Part shown: positions 47,968-60,334 of the stretch, piece after piece
Position numbering within the stretch: the first letter of the stretch is position 1
Layout of the letters: every line of letters begins with the position of its first letter
From: Micropterix aruncella
Lineage: Eukaryota > Arthropoda > Insecta > Lepidoptera > Micropterigidae
Direction: 5' to 3'
NCBI GenBank assembly: GCA_944548615.1
Contig: OX155954.1
Span: 1,035,335-1,099,334 of the forward strand
DNA: 64,000 nt
The notes under the pieces: model-generated
What the model was told of the DNA's origin: nothing
Seen by the model: only the letters and a program-made list of their open reading frames with translations
Databases searched by the model: none
Position numbers and translations under genes: made by a program

Positions 47968-48555
47968 TACGTGTGGGACTCGGGGACTGCCGCGGTAAAG
48001 CTATTGCATAGCATTTTTAACAACTTATGCAATTATAATTATTTATTTATTTTATTTTTTCTGATATCAGATAACTGCGCTCTATCGGAAAACGTTGAAA
48101 TTATTCCGAATCATTTGCGGCTGCGGTAGCAAATGATTCGGAATAATTTAAACGTCTTCCGATAGAGCGCCGCGCACGAATTTTTTATTCGATAAAGCAA
48201 AAAAACCGAGTTATTCGAAAGAAACGTAGATAAAAAAATAGATAATTTAATTATCTTTAAAATGGCGCAGGTTTCATAATAATACGCCAGATAGTATTTG
48301 CGTAGTAGTCATTTTTGTGTTCGGTTAGACCTTATTTCACAAATTAATTACACTATGTAATATAAACAAAATCTAAAATATTCAAAGCTAAGAATATTAG
48401 GAAAATTTTCTTGTTTAACATATACTTTTTTCGAATCATAAGCAGTACTTGTTTAGACGTAATTATCAGTTTAAAATCATTAATTTTCGTTAGGAAATTT
48501 CTTCATTCGGTCGCCGCGCTGGCCTAGGCCCGCGATAAAAGCTATGCAATAGCTT
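47968..48555. mobile_element. Repeat family N, copy 4
   Basis: ACGTGTGGGACTCGGGGACT to AGCTATGCAATAGCTT, with the internal hairpin intact. The right end is repeated after the assembly gap (49777-49888). Confidence 0.78.
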
Positions 48556-49576
48556 AAAAGTGACAGTTGGTATTCTGAGAACATTTCCTTACTTACATTA
48601 CATTACATTACTCGTCCTTCCGTCACTTTTTGATATCTTCAGCGGATTTGGAATTAAAAATATATAATCTGATAATTAAATACTCCACAACTCCCTTATT
48701 ATTAATGTTATAATTGAAAACAAAAATCCTGAGAATAATGCACCTAACTATGTTGTAAGTCATTTCTTAATTATTTTATCGATTTACGAGTTTAATAATT
48801 TTAAATTTATGGGATGAAGAATTTGAAAATTTTACTTTAAAATCGTGATTATTATAGACGATTAAAAATATTTAAATCGAAGAAAATAAAACAAAATATT
48901 ATGATAATCGAATGCAAATATATTAACGAACTTATTATATAGCCCTTATAAAACAGTGACGTATTGCATGACGGTTCATCAATACGAAATTCGGGATAGT
49001 ATATCATATCGTGTATCAACAGGTTTTTAAAATTGTTATACTTTCCATATTACACAAGATTTCTACAAAATAGGGTCGTTTTTGTATCAGAATCGCACAC
49101 TTTTTTAATCGCATCTGATACTCTTTACCGCAAAAAGTACCTATTTTTAAAGTGCCGATTATAATTTGAGGATCATCTATCCATGTATAATTATGCTTTC
49201 GCACTTTCGTTATAATAATTTAACTATATGACATTTACGACCGAAGATTTTACGATTTTTATATTAGTGTTTTACGATTTTTAAATTATAAAATGTCACT
49301 TCCATTGGAATATTACATTACTCCAAGTTTTGCTTTCACCGAGAAATGGATCTATAATCAACAAACGACTTTCAATAAAAAAAACATGCTGTGTTAATTA
49401 AACGTTTCTGTATTGTTGCAATCTTGTTGTGTGTATTGTTTTTTGACACGACTGCCCCACAAAAAAAGAGAGTAATGTGTTAAAGGTTCATCTACTCGTA
49501 TGTATGTATTCCGTTTCTTTATTCCACCATAACTTCTAAACGCTTGAACCGATTTAGAAGTATGCGATATTGTTAG
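48444..49576. repeat. Left copy of an assembly-overlap duplication
   Basis: 1,133 bp ending at the N run. Same as 49777-50909 at a constant offset of 1,333 wherever compared, including the small minus frame at 49016-49204 versus 50349-50537. Confidence 0.9.
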
Positions 49577-49776
49577 NNNNNNNNNNNNNNNNNNNNNNNN
49601 NNNNNNNNNNNNNNNNNNNNNNNNNNNNNNNNNNNNNNNNNNNNNNNNNNNNNNNNNNNNNNNNNNNNNNNNNNNNNNNNNNNNNNNNNNNNNNNNNNNN
49701 NNNNNNNNNNNNNNNNNNNNNNNNNNNNNNNNNNNNNNNNNNNNNNNNNNNNNNNNNNNNNNNNNNNNNNNNNNNN
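49577..49776. other. Assembly gap of exactly 200 N
   Basis: Round size indicates an arbitrary placeholder. Translations crossing it are meaningless. Confidence 0.99.
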
Positions 49777-50909
49777 AGTACTTGTTTAGACGTAATTATC
49801 AGTTTAAAATCATTAATTTTCGTTAGGAAATTTCTTCATTCGGTCGCCGCGCTGGCCTAGGCCCGCGATAAAAGCTATGCAATAGCTTAAAAGTGACAGT
49901 TGGTATTCTGAGAACATTTCCTTACTTACATTACATTACATTACTCGTCCTTCCGTCACTTTTTGATATCTTCAGCGGATTTGGAATTAAAAATATATAA
50001 TCTGATAATTAAATACTCCACAACTCCCTTATTATTAATGTTATAATTGAAAACAAAAATCCTGAGAATAATGCACCTAACTATGTTGTAAGTCATTTCT
50101 TAATTATTTTATCGATTTACGAGTTTAATAATTTTAAATTTATGGGATGAAGAATTTGAAAATTTTACTTTAAAATCGTGATTATTATAGACGATTAAAA
50201 ATATTTAAATCGAAGAAAATAAAACAAAATATTATGATAATCGAATGCAAATATATTAACGAACTTATTATATAGCCCTTATAAAACAGTGACGTATTGC
50301 ATGACGGTTCATCAATACGAAATTCGGGATAGTATATCATATCGTGTATCAACAGGTTTTTAAAATTGTTATACTTTCCATATTACACAAGATTTCTACA
50401 AAATAGGGTCGTTTTTGTATCAGAATCGCACACTTTTTTAATCGCATCTGATACTCTTTACCGCAAAAAGTACCTATTTTTAAAGTGCCGATTATAATTT
50501 GAGGATCATCTATCCATGTATAATTATGCTTTCGCACTTTCGTTATAATAATTTAACTATATGACATTTACGACCGAAGATTTTACGATTTTTATATTAG
50601 TGTTTTACGATTTTTAAATTATAAAATGTCACTTCCATTGGAATATTACATTACTCCAAGTTTTGCTTTCACCGAGAAATGGATCTATAATCAACAAACG
50701 ACTTTCAATAAAAAAAACATGCTGTGTTAATTAAACGTTTCTGTATTGTTGCAATCTTGTTGTGTGTATTGTTTTTTGACACGACTGCCCCACAAAAAAA
50801 GAGAGTAATGTGTTAAAGGTTCATCTACTCGTATGTATGTATTCCGTTTCTTTATTCCACCATAACTTCTAAACGCTTGAACCGATTTAGAAGTATGCGA
50901 TATTGTTAG
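49777..50909. repeat. Right copy of the assembly-overlap duplication
   Basis: Begins inside family N (AGTACTTGTTTAGACGTAAT) and ends at TATGCGATATTGTTAG, exactly where the left copy meets the gap. Confidence 0.9.
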
Positions 50910-51190
50910 AATTGGGTTGTCATCTCCAGTGTCATAGTGTACCTTAACTGTCCAAATATCAAGTAAAAACTTGTTTAAATGTCCAAATGTCAATTAATCA
51001 ATATAAGTTATACCGTGTTCAGTGTCAATTGAAATGTCTGATTGAGTACATTCCGGAAATATACATCTATCTATGTGAATACATAAACCACAAATATTTG
51101 CTAAAGAACCGTAACAAAAATAAATATAAATATAATAGTTTTTTTCTGTGACGACTGTCGTGTTTTTTATTCTTTTTAATATATTTACTT
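50760..51190. repeat. Interspersed repeat family H copy
   Basis: GACACGACTGCCCCAC, TTTATTCCACCATAACTTCT, ACGCTTGAACCGATTTAGAA and GTCCAAATATCAAGTAAA match 7.1-7.4 kb. Confidence 0.7.
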
Positions 51191-51251
51191 GTTTCTGTTG
51201 GTTTATATAGGTGCATTGCACAGAGAAGATGTTAGGTAAGGCAGAGGATAT

Positions 51252-52560
51252 TGAAGGGTGTTAATTGCTACGGGTGAACCCGCCACTCCAGGGAGTTATA
51301 ATGACATTAGCTGTTCTGTTTTCCATGGAGTGAACGCAAAGACTGAGGACAAATACAAACCACTATCAAACTACGCTAACAGCCCGTAGGAATCCGATGT
51401 CAGTACCGCGAGGTACTGCACAGTGCCAACCAGCGGGCAGCCTCGCTCCCTTACTATAAGATCTGGACGGATTTATACATCATCCAGTCTGGTCTCAGAT
51501 TCGAAGTCGCTTGCGAGGCTTCTACCTGATGCTAGCGGGAGCTAATGGGCCCATGATGAGGTTGCCACGATGACCCATGTGTTCAGGGTCGGTCACACTC
51601 ACGGGTCAACACCCATCCGATGGCCTCCACGCATGGGGTGCGAACTTGGGTAGGACACTGGGTCAACCAGTCTCCCCTGGGAATCAAACCTCTGGCGCTC
51701 CTGGACGGTCTGCGCACCGAGCGGCGAAAGCCAATCGACTGTGCTCTCCGACTAACAGTCGGGGGAGTCTGGGAACTGTATTGTTTCCTATAGAGCGGGG
51801 GTGGTTGTCTACCTTACGGCGACTGCTCTTGAAATGACCATTGGCCATCCGATCCCGGTTCAGAGTCGGGCAAAGGACGCCTTGGTCCGCAATAGATTCG
51901 GTGCACACCGTTTCACCGCTTCGTATGGGAGAGGACCGCGCAAGCGACCTCGAACTCGGAACCAATCGAGAGACCGGAGAAATCTGGTCACAATTGGAAG
52001 CAAGGGCGCGAGGGTCGGCCCGCCAGGTAACACTGGCTATCTCGCTGTAAGGCGTTGGCTTCTTGCGGGTTGTGACGTAGCTGGACGTTGGATTTGTTCT
52101 GTCCAAAGTCTTCTACGTTCACTGCAGGGCGACAGAACGAGAAAATCGTTAAAACGTCCTGTGGTGACGGGCTCGCCCGTTGTAGTTGACACCGCAAGTT
52201 GTTGATGCTAGCGGTAATTCAGTTCAAATGTATAGCGGACCGTGGCGCAATTTGTCCGTCAATATCACACGGGCTCGAATGGCCAACGGATCGTTTCAAA
52301 GGTGGCTTCAGGTCAACGGCAACCCCAGCTGCTTAAGAAACGTACGTTTCCAGACTCTTCCGGTTATTCGCCAAAACGCACAATCTATGCCGATTAGCCG
52401 CGACTGTAAACCCAGTCGTGGACAGGTGGGATCCGATGCGCCAATCACGGGCGGAAATGGGCGGTTTGCGCATCGCGAAGCTCACAGAGTCCTTTCTAGG
52501 TTAGTCCCTCTTCAAGGAGGCTACCGGATGGTAGCTGAACCGTGAGTTGAGCCGACCTAA
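51252..52560 (-). mobile_element. GC-rich retroposon copy F (family G, second subfamily), split
   Basis: Outer parts 51252-51536 and 52203-52560, reverse orientation. 3' hairpin CGGGTTCACCCG near 51270. The 5' end is CTGTGTTTTTAGGTCGGCTC on the minus strand. Copy G sits in the TGATGCTAGC site. About 640 bp without it. Confidence 0.75.
51537..52202 (+). mobile_element. GC-rich retroposon copy G (family G), full-length
   Basis: 666 bp from GGGAGCTAATGGGCCCATGA to TGACACCGCAAGTTGT with hairpin CGGGCTCGCCCG. TGATGCTAGC (possibly up to 12 bp) flanks it at 51527-51536 and 52203-52212. Best reference copy of the main subfamily. An antisense frame of 140 codons is open. Confidence 0.88.
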
Positions 52561-52564
52561 AAAC

Positions 52565-53110
52565 ACAGACACGGGGGATTACCTGGGGCAGAGCTGGGCC
52601 GTTTGCGCACCGTGCGGCGTCAGCCAATCGACGATGCAATCCTGAGAATTATCAGGAGAGTCTGTAAACGTACGTTTCCTAAGCTGCGGGGGTAGCTGTC
52701 GACCTGGCGTCATCAATCCTTAGTAACGATTAGTTGGCCATCTGATCCCGTGTGCAGTCAAGCTGACGGGAAAAGGGCACCTCGGTCGCAATTAATTTGA
52801 AATTGAGTTACCTCTATCGTCAGGTAGAGGCTGCGCAAGCGATCTCGAATGTGTGACCAGACTAGAGGATGGAGAATCTGGAGGAGGAGGATCATACTGG
52901 AGGATCCGTCCAAATCTTGTAGTAAGGGCGTAAGTTTTGCCCTCTTGGTTGCACGTTCCGGTGCCTTGCGTTTTATTTTACGGGCTGTTAGCGTAATTTG
53001 ACTGTGAATTTTGTTGTCCGTCAAGTCTTTACGATCTTTCCATGGGAGACAGAATAGCACGATGAGGTTATAATGTTGGGGTAGCGGGTTCGCCCGTAGT
53101 AATTGACACC
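52565..53110 (+). mobile_element. GC-rich retroposon copy H (family G, D-like)
   Basis: CAGAGCTGGGCCGTTTGCGC, GCCAATCGACGATGCAAT, GAGTCTGTAAACGTACGTTT and the 3' hairpin CGGGTTCGCCCG then TAGTAATTGACACCCC. It meets copy F head to head at about 52560. Confidence 0.7.
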
Positions 53111-53229
53111 CCTCAATTCTACTCTCAATATTTCCTCTATTGTAAGTCGTACATAATGTAAAAGAGATAGTTACATAGATTTTGATTTAGTATTAGATCC
53201 TGAGATGTTCGATTCGCCTATACAGGTTT

Positions 53230-54212
53230 TTGATTCCTTTGTTTGATGATGAATTAGTTGGAAAAAATTTAGACAAGACAAATTTGTTTTCAATTCAATA
53301 TCAGAGAACAAGATCATCAATAATATCGGGCACGGAAGATCAATGGTGCGTAAGCTTGTCGGAGATGTGGTTTTTTTGCGAGTGTGATGACTATGATCAT
53401 TACATACAATCCAGAAAAAAATGTAAGAAGAGGTCGAAAAAAAGTTGCATTATAAAAGATGTGTGCAATAACAACATCGGGTCGAATAGACCTCTTATCA
53501 GAATGTGTCGAGTTTTTGATAAATCGTGTAAAGGATTAGATATATTTTATGATTCCATTAATTTAATAAAACACTCGATCATAACTAGCCTATCTCCTAC
53601 TTCTTAAGATTTCACTAACTGCCATCCTAATGTACTGTATTATATGATTACTATATTATAACATACTCTTGTATTATCATATCATATTATGTATAATAAA
53701 TATTATTATCCAATTACTCATACTTCTATTTTGCTCCATACAAATAACCTTACCTTCCTATGTGAGCTAACCATTTTTGGTTAGACGCTTTCCGCGCTGT
53801 GCTAACTGTAATATTTATTCATTATTATCTTAATTGTTTTACGAGATAATGTTGTAACGTTATAATATTTAAAATTTCAATGTGATCATTTTGCAGTTAT
53901 TCTTTTTACGATCCGTATAGTAGTTTAAAAGTTATGCGCAAAACTATCCCGGGCAGAAATTTTACCCCGCCATAGGAGGGGTTAACAACTTATTTAATTA
54001 TTACTTTTCTTACCCTTATATTATTATTAGCTTTATTGTATATTTTTTTCTACTATCAACGTGTTCATGTTATTTCTGTTAATTTGTAATGCAAGCATTG
54101 CAAACTGTTCATAGGATATTAAATTTGTTTGGTTAGTATATGTTTCTAAAATACTAGTATTATATATTTACTATTTGTAAGTTTTCTATAAAATAAAATA
54201 AAATAAAATGTA
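53230..54212 (+). mobile_element. LINE 3' end with AAAAT tail (probable)
   Basis: The plus frame 53230-53607 ends SNRPLIRMCRVFDKSCKGLD then IFYDSINLIKHSII, which fits the C-terminal pattern SPL.RMC..FN....LDIF..S of CR1/Jockey-type ORF2. The N-terminal half of the frame was not recognised. The 3' untranslated region ends in AAAATAAAATAAAATAAAAT at 54189-54210. Confidence 0.5.
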
Positions 54213-54339
54213 TGGTCTCTGCCTTTTCAAGCGAAATGTGTCTGGAAAACCTATTCGAAAATAGAGTTGTTATTGGTGTCCAAAATGTGAACTTGAAATG
54301 TTAAAAATGTGAAGTGTGGCCCGGCCCTTACTTCAGTAA

Positions 54340-54575
54340 CAACGAGGAGAACCGTGGCTACGGACGCTACAACGATATATAATCGGTATAACGATATATA
54401 ATCGTTCTTTCAGCCGTGGGATGAGCGTAGAAGACTCAGACAATGACAACCCTTACCATTCCCCAGGTTAACCCAGCGGGCAGACCACGCGCCCTCGCTA
54501 CCAGCTATGACCAGATTCCTTCGGCCTCCCGACTAGTTACAGGTTCGAGGTCGCTTGCGCAGTTACAGTTAGATG
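54340..54575 (-). mobile_element. Family G fragment (A-type)
   Basis: AATCGTTCTTTCAGCCGTGG, GATGAGCGTAGAAGACT and TACCAGCTATGACCAGATTC match copy A; both ends missing. CGATATATAATCGGTATAAC is a small duplicated step. Confidence 0.65.
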
Positions 54576-54654
54576 AAAAAATTACAGTACCAAGTTACAG
54601 TTGGATGAAAAAACTTTATTTTATAGCCAAATAAGTTCCATTTTCAAATGTTGT

Positions 54655-55645
54655 ATTATTTTTTATTAATGTTTTTAAGTGGCCAGTTCCAGAAATTTTC
54701 AGCATGACCAATGTATTAAGTTTAACTTTTAGTAGGAACAAAGTATTATAAATGAATGATGGAACATTCGCTTTCAACCTTTTGTGTAAAACAACAGCAA
54801 AGTGTTGTTTCAAAAAAATATATGCCATGGTTTTAAATCTCGAGGTATTTAATGGTTAGGAACCAAATTACAGTCAGATGAAAAAAAAAACTATTTTCTA
54901 CAAATAGAGGTGTCAACTACAATGGGCGAACCCGTCACCCCAGAAAGATCAGTCGTTCTATCTCCCGTGAAGTGAACGCAGAAGACTTGGACAAAAGAGT
55001 CCACCGTCAAGCTCCGCCACATGCCCGTAAGAGGCCAGCGCCTTAACCGCGAGATAACTAGGTGTGTTCCCCAGCGGGCTTACACTCACGCTTTTACTTT
55101 CAATTGCGACCAGATTACTCCGGTCTCTCGATTGGTTACGAGTTTGAGGTCGCTTGCGCGGTCCTCTCCCTTACGAAGCGATGAAACGGTGTATACCGAA
55201 TCTATCGCGGACCACGGCATCCGATGGTCGTTTCATGAGCAGTCGCCGTAATTTCCGCAACCACTCCCGCTCTATAGAAAACAGTACGCCAGAGCGCCAG
55301 AAGGTTGACTCCTAGCGGAAACTAGCCCTAAGGCCAGAGTCCTGCCCAGGCTCGCACTTCATGCGTGGAAGCCGACGGATGGGTATTGACTCTTGAGTGT
55401 GACCAACCCTGAACAGAATAGGTCTTCGTGGCCAACTCAGCAAGGGCCCATTAGCTCCCTGAAATGCACAGCCAAAAGCGTTCCATTGTCAGATGTTTGT
55501 GTCAGTGGCCAGTTCCAGAAGATTTCAGCATGACCCATATATTAAGTTCTGCATTTAGGGTGCAAAGTAGTTGGATGATGCAACATTCGCTGTCGACCTA
55601 TCGTTTAAAGCAACAACAGAGTGTTGTATCGATATTAGTTTACTT
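54655..55645. repeat. Diverged direct repeat pair separated by a retroposon
   Basis: 54670-54815 and 55495-55635 share GTGGCCAGTTCCAGAA, TTTCAGCATGACC, ATATTAAGTT and AACAACAG-AGTGTTGT in order. The second copy lies on the other side of the family G element. Confidence 0.6.
54908..55461 (-). mobile_element. GC-rich retroposon (family G) with internal deletion
   Basis: Plus strand starts GGTGTCAACTACAATGGGCG and ends GGGCCCATTAGCTCCC, i.e. both family ends present. About 110 bp is missing after CTATAGAAAACAGTA. Confidence 0.78.
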
Positions 55646-56959
55646 TCTTTGTCACGGTGTGTCACGGATTGATATACTTAAATGACCCATTCGGAAAATT
55701 AAGGTTTCTGGAGCTGTAGTTGTCACTGCGATCGCATCGGAAACGGTCGACTGACTCGGGCAGGGCACTGAACACTGTCATTTACAAAGCAAACACATGA
55801 ATGACGCCACGGATCAGCGATGTAGCGCTGATTATTTCGATATCATTCTTATTCGCGGAACGTTACAATCTATTTCCGCTGGACATCAGATGCTAATATC
55901 TTTGTTATGAGGTCACCAATAATAATTATTATCTCATAATCATAATATCATTTGTAGGTTTGTAGGACTTTTGTCCAAATACGGCGATTCAACTATAATA
56001 TGAGTGGGGATTGATCAAATTAAATATTTAATGTAAACTAAAGCTAATACTGAGTATGCCAAATTTTAATTTATACTTTGTAACAAAAATCCAAATTTGC
56101 GTGGCATGTTATGTTTCAAAAAACTGTTGCACGCATTGCAACATGTTTCGCTTGTATTTCTCGTGTTTTTTTTTATATTGGTCTTACTCAGTTTTTGAGT
56201 TGTTTCGGAATCATGGTTCAAAATCTCAAAACATATCGTCAAAACAATAAAAATTGCTAAAAGCTTTGACATTGGATCTGTCAGAATAGAAATAGCCGTA
56301 TTGCACAGCCCAATAAAAAATGACCCTTCTGGTGTTCTTGCCATGACAAAAAAACAAGAGATTTACTTAAAAATCGAGTTCAAAAGAATCTTTTTAATGA
56401 ATGTAATAAATATTACATTAATATTACTATTTTATTGTGAACATGAGTTGCTATGAGTTTTTTTTTTAAATACACACAAAACTTGGCATACTCTTTAGCA
56501 GTCAGACAAAAGCTTAGAAAACTAACTAACGTAATGATTTATGAAGACAAGCAATATTACGCACAATAGTGCGTAATATTGCTTAGTAATGTATATTACA
56601 TACAGTATTAAAACTAATATCTGTCTTTGTATCTATATATTCAATACTACTTTCAACCATATCGATCCCATATTTTCTACCCTGTCTCTCTCCTGTGATC
56701 TACTGATAAATTTGAATATGCTTGTTTCCTTCCTCCTTTTATATTTTTTTATTTCGATTTGTTTTCTGTTTAACTGCATATGTGCTTAGGTAATTTTCAA
56801 TGTGCTTGCAATATACTTTTGTAACTTTCAATAATAATTTGCAATTTGCTATACAAATATATTCATTCGTAGCGCTTTCGGTCGCGCAAGCTGATTCGGA
56901 GCATTTATTGTTTGTTTCAATAAATTTAAAACAAATGCAACTGCATAAAAAACCAACTA
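55646..56959. other. AT-rich stretch with one strong hairpin
   Basis: No gene recognised. See hairpin at 56550-56583. Confidence 0.5.
56550..56583. repeat. 15-bp perfect hairpin
   Basis: AGCAATATTACGCAC and GTGCGTAATATTGCT separated by four bases. Confidence 0.9.
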
Positions 56960-58330
56960 CTATATTTAAGACTAAGAATGCCCGAGGGGTTGCAGGAAAG
57001 AGAAAGGGAAGAACTGGTTACTTTTTAGAAAGTAATAATTTTTGTGGTGAGTCTTGTATGAGTCTAAAGAAGGCGAGTTTCGTATATTTGCTGGGAGATT
57101 GTTCCAGAATCTAGCACCATGGACTCAGAAAGAGTAAAAGTAGAAATCAGTATTATGACAAATAATTTCAAGTAAATTGACAAAGGCTGACCGAAGTACG
57201 AGACCGTGGGAATCCCGAGACCTCTCCAAAGGCTAACTAGGAACTAAAAATAGAGCACTTATAAAATAAAATACAAAAGGCGAGCTCATTGCCACATGGA
57301 AAAATCTTACAACTAACCTTGTCACGGTGCAGTGGTACATGCGCACGCTGTGGAAGAAACAAATAAGCTCGTCTGCATAAAATACAAACTACTATATTTA
57401 AAACTAAGAATTCCCGACGAGAGGAAATTGGGAGAGGAATGAGAGAAAAAGGGAAGGACTGGTAACATCTTAGAAAAGTAGTACGTTTTGAGGTGAGTCT
57501 TAAATTATTCTATTGAAGACGATTTTCGTATATTTGCTGGGTGATCGTTTCAGACTTTTGAGCAATGGACACAGAAAGAGCAGGAGAAGAAATCAGTATC
57601 TTAACGAGGAATTTCGAGTACATTGTCAGAGACCGTGGGAACTTAATGGTTCGAAAAGCTCGTTGAGATAGGGTGGTGTTGATTGAGAGACTACTTGATA
57701 GGAACAGCAAGTATATGCACATTTCTCCATTGGCATACTGGCAACCACTTTAACACTGCCCTATATTCCGACACTTGATCATACTTACATCAACAGAATA
57801 TGAATCGTATGCATACATTCTGCAAACGTTCAAGTTTGTTAAGTAGTTTGATAAAATAAGATAAGCCACATCTGCATAGTCAAGGAAAGGTAAGAGGAGA
57901 CTGTTCAAGACATTTTTTTGTCTCTAAAGGTAGAAATCGTTTAAGCTTTTGCAGAAGATGAAAACTAGCAAATATTTTGCGACTTACCTCGTCTACGTGT
58001 GGTTGCCAGAAAAAGGTTCATCGACAATTAGACCAAGATCTTTCACTCTTTGCGACAAGGGTATGGTAATATCCTACAGCTTTAAAAGTGGAAGAGCCTT
58101 TACGTTAAGTGTGGATAGCAATTTATGACATCCAATGAGGATAGCTTGCGATTTCGAAGGGTTGATTAGTAGACCCATCAGCGCACACCATGCACAGATG
58201 GCTTAAACATCGGAGTTTATATTGGCGATAGCGGCATTGATGTTTTCAGTAGAGAAATGATTATATATTTGTACATCATCTGCATACAAATGAGTACGTT
58301 TACGAACTTGGTTAGAGATGGGAATGTTTA
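56960..58330 (-). mobile_element. LINE reverse transcriptase pseudogene with YADD box
   Basis: Minus strand from 58330: VRKRTHLYADDVQIYNHFST, NINAAIANINSDV, stop, AICAWCALMGLLINPSKSQA, ILIGCHKL, then SQRVKDLGLIVDEPFSGNHT, i.e. reverse transcriptase motifs around the catalytic YADD and the thumb. Further down are LETKKCLEQSPLTFP and the C-terminal NIRKSS...FKTHL pattern. Several stops and frameshifts. The C-terminal and 3' module is present twice (57.29-57.65 and 56.96-57.24 kb). Confidence 0.82.
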
Positions 58331-58754
58331 AGTGACTCGTAAATTTTAAATTGCGTGCATAACAGTTACAAAAATGTTTTCACGAATAAATATTCAAGAT
58401 TAATTGACGACTTCGCAAAAAATAATGCATGATATTTTTCAAACGATCTACATTCGCGTAAATGAAGACGTTTCGACCTCATAATGTTTAAACTGTCGAA
58501 CCATCGCGTGACAAGTACACACCTGTCGTTAATAGCCAGGTAAACCACATAGCCAAGAAAGGTAGGAGACTTCACATGTATTATTTCTTTAAGTCGGGTA
58601 TGAAAAGTTATGAAGAAGATAATTTCGAATATACCATGAATGAAAAGTGTTTTTTTTTTCAATTTCTCTGACTGCTTTTGCTATCCGTCAACTTGTTATT
58701 ATATTAAGCATCTCTGTCGTTCCTTAAGATTGACCTGAATGCAATCAAATGTTA
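58331..58754. other. No gene recognised
   Basis: AT-rich, no motif identified. Confidence 0.5.
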
Positions 58755-59160
58755 TGTTTTTTGTTTGTTTTTTAATCTTCATTGCGAAATGTCACAGTGA
58801 GCGGGTTCATTATCATACGGCAATCTCTTACAACCAACCCTACTATGGAAATTGTATATGTATGGGTTCGTGTAACATGTGTGATGGTGTGTCTTGTTAT
58901 TTATTTTTATTTATTTATTTATTGGTCCACAAAAAAAAATTACACCGTTAGCACTTAACATAGATTGTGTTGCTCCTAACTAGGCAGAGCCTGTTCTAAG
59001 GAGAACACCAATACTTTGCAATCGCTCGACAGAATTGAAATGCAATTCTCTTAATTTTATCCCAACGGAAAATGGTGACCCAGCCGGGAATCGAACACAG
59101 AACCTCACAATGTAAGATCAGGCGGCCTAATCACTAAGCCACCGGGTGTTCACCGGTGAC
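58755..59160 (-). mobile_element. tRNA-derived SINE, second copy, split by a short insertion
   Basis: Same head as the 25.5 kb copy (minus strand TGGCTTAGTGATTAGGCCGC, CGATTCCCGGCTGGGTCACC), with a damaged B box. The body is interrupted at about 58899-59025 by an ATTT-tailed fragment; the 25.5 kb copy reads straight through. Tail near 58757-58775. Confidence 0.78.
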
Positions 59161-59187
59161 ACATTCATAATCATGGGTGCTGGCACA

Positions 59188-59305
59188 GTATTATGAGATC
59201 TCCTTGTATTATGAGAGCGCCAGTATTATGAGATCTCCTTGTATTATGAGAGCTCCAGTATTATGAGATCTCCTTGTATTATAAGATCTCCAGTATTAAG
59301 AGATC
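59188..59305. repeat. 36-bp minisatellite, about 3.3 units
   Basis: CAGTATTATGAGATCTCCTT plus GTATTATGAGAG recurs; the last unit is degenerate. Confidence 0.9.
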
Positions 59306-60000
59306 GTGCCATGTGGCGATCTCCTCTTTAATCGGGGAAAAGAGCGGTTTTTCATCATGTTTGGGGCTATGCCATTCGATTTTTGGTAGGAAATCGTTGT
59401 AGTTTTAATCCCATTTCTCGCCGTGGAGATTTCCAGATCGCAATGTAGTCACGATCTGAGACCCCGGAATCCCGGGATCCCGGTCGGTCTCAAAACCTTT
59501 TTATACCGGTATTGAGATTTAGAATGTCGGGATTTATGGATTCGATCATTTCTGCAGAAATAAGTTTCTCGGCTCTCGACTGATGGCTCTCCGTGTAAAA
59601 TTCGTGACACGTTTAGAAGTTGGTGGAAGCGCTCTGTCATTTTTAAACGCTCTGTCATTTGACAAACGAAAATACACTCTTAACTCTCTATTGAGTAAAG
59701 AAATGTTACTTTCTCCCAAGAAACGAGTAGGCCAAAGAAGGAGAGTGGAGCTATCGGGAGTATTGAAGTAGCTGCAAAACCGACGTCTAGCAGATCACTC
59801 CGGGTCAGACATTGAAATTGACTTTCAATGGCAAGTCAGAGTGTCATCAAAATTACAGTAAAAGTAATGTTAGGTAGCCTCGCCCCACCCGCAAACCAAT
59901 GCATGTGCAAAAATTATTGAATTCACAAAAAAAAAATATTTTGCCCAAAAAATATTTTTTTTGCGTTTAGAACCAGAAATACATAAAAAAACCTTTGCGC
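59306..60000. other. No gene recognised
   Basis: Contains GGCGATCTCCTCTTTAATCG and GATCCCGGTCGGTCTCAAAA; small frames only. Confidence 0.45.
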
Positions 60001-60334
60001 TTTATTTATTTATTTGATTTATTTAATACTTGTACAAACAATGTAGTTACAATACGACTAGTTAGCTAGTTGACGTGTCCGGGCCAGGTTAGGACACGTC
60101 CCTCCAAACGTATGCAGACTGGGGTGGTCTTATTGTTCGTCTCTTGTAGGTCCTGGTGTGTGATGGGGGTTGACATCTTCATCCTGTAGCGTTCCCCAGG
60201 CGTATTTTGGATTTGCTGTATAGCCACAGTGGACAATATCTTTGAAGTAAAGAAATAGAATATTGAAGAACAACAGCGTAACAACGAAACAGCTCAAGTA
60301 ACAAACGGCGCTACCGAACATTTAACGGGGATTC
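60001..60334 (-). mobile_element. ATTT-tailed retroelement 3' fragment (probable)
   Basis: Plus strand begins with TTTATTTATTTATTTGATTT, the tail, followed by CpG-containing unique sequence with a 72-codon minus frame (60066-60284) of unknown nature. It directly abuts the Harbinger element's TTA. Confidence 0.4.

Noticed and set aside
49570..49860. Open frame across the N run
   Set aside because: Translation through an assembly gap is meaningless.
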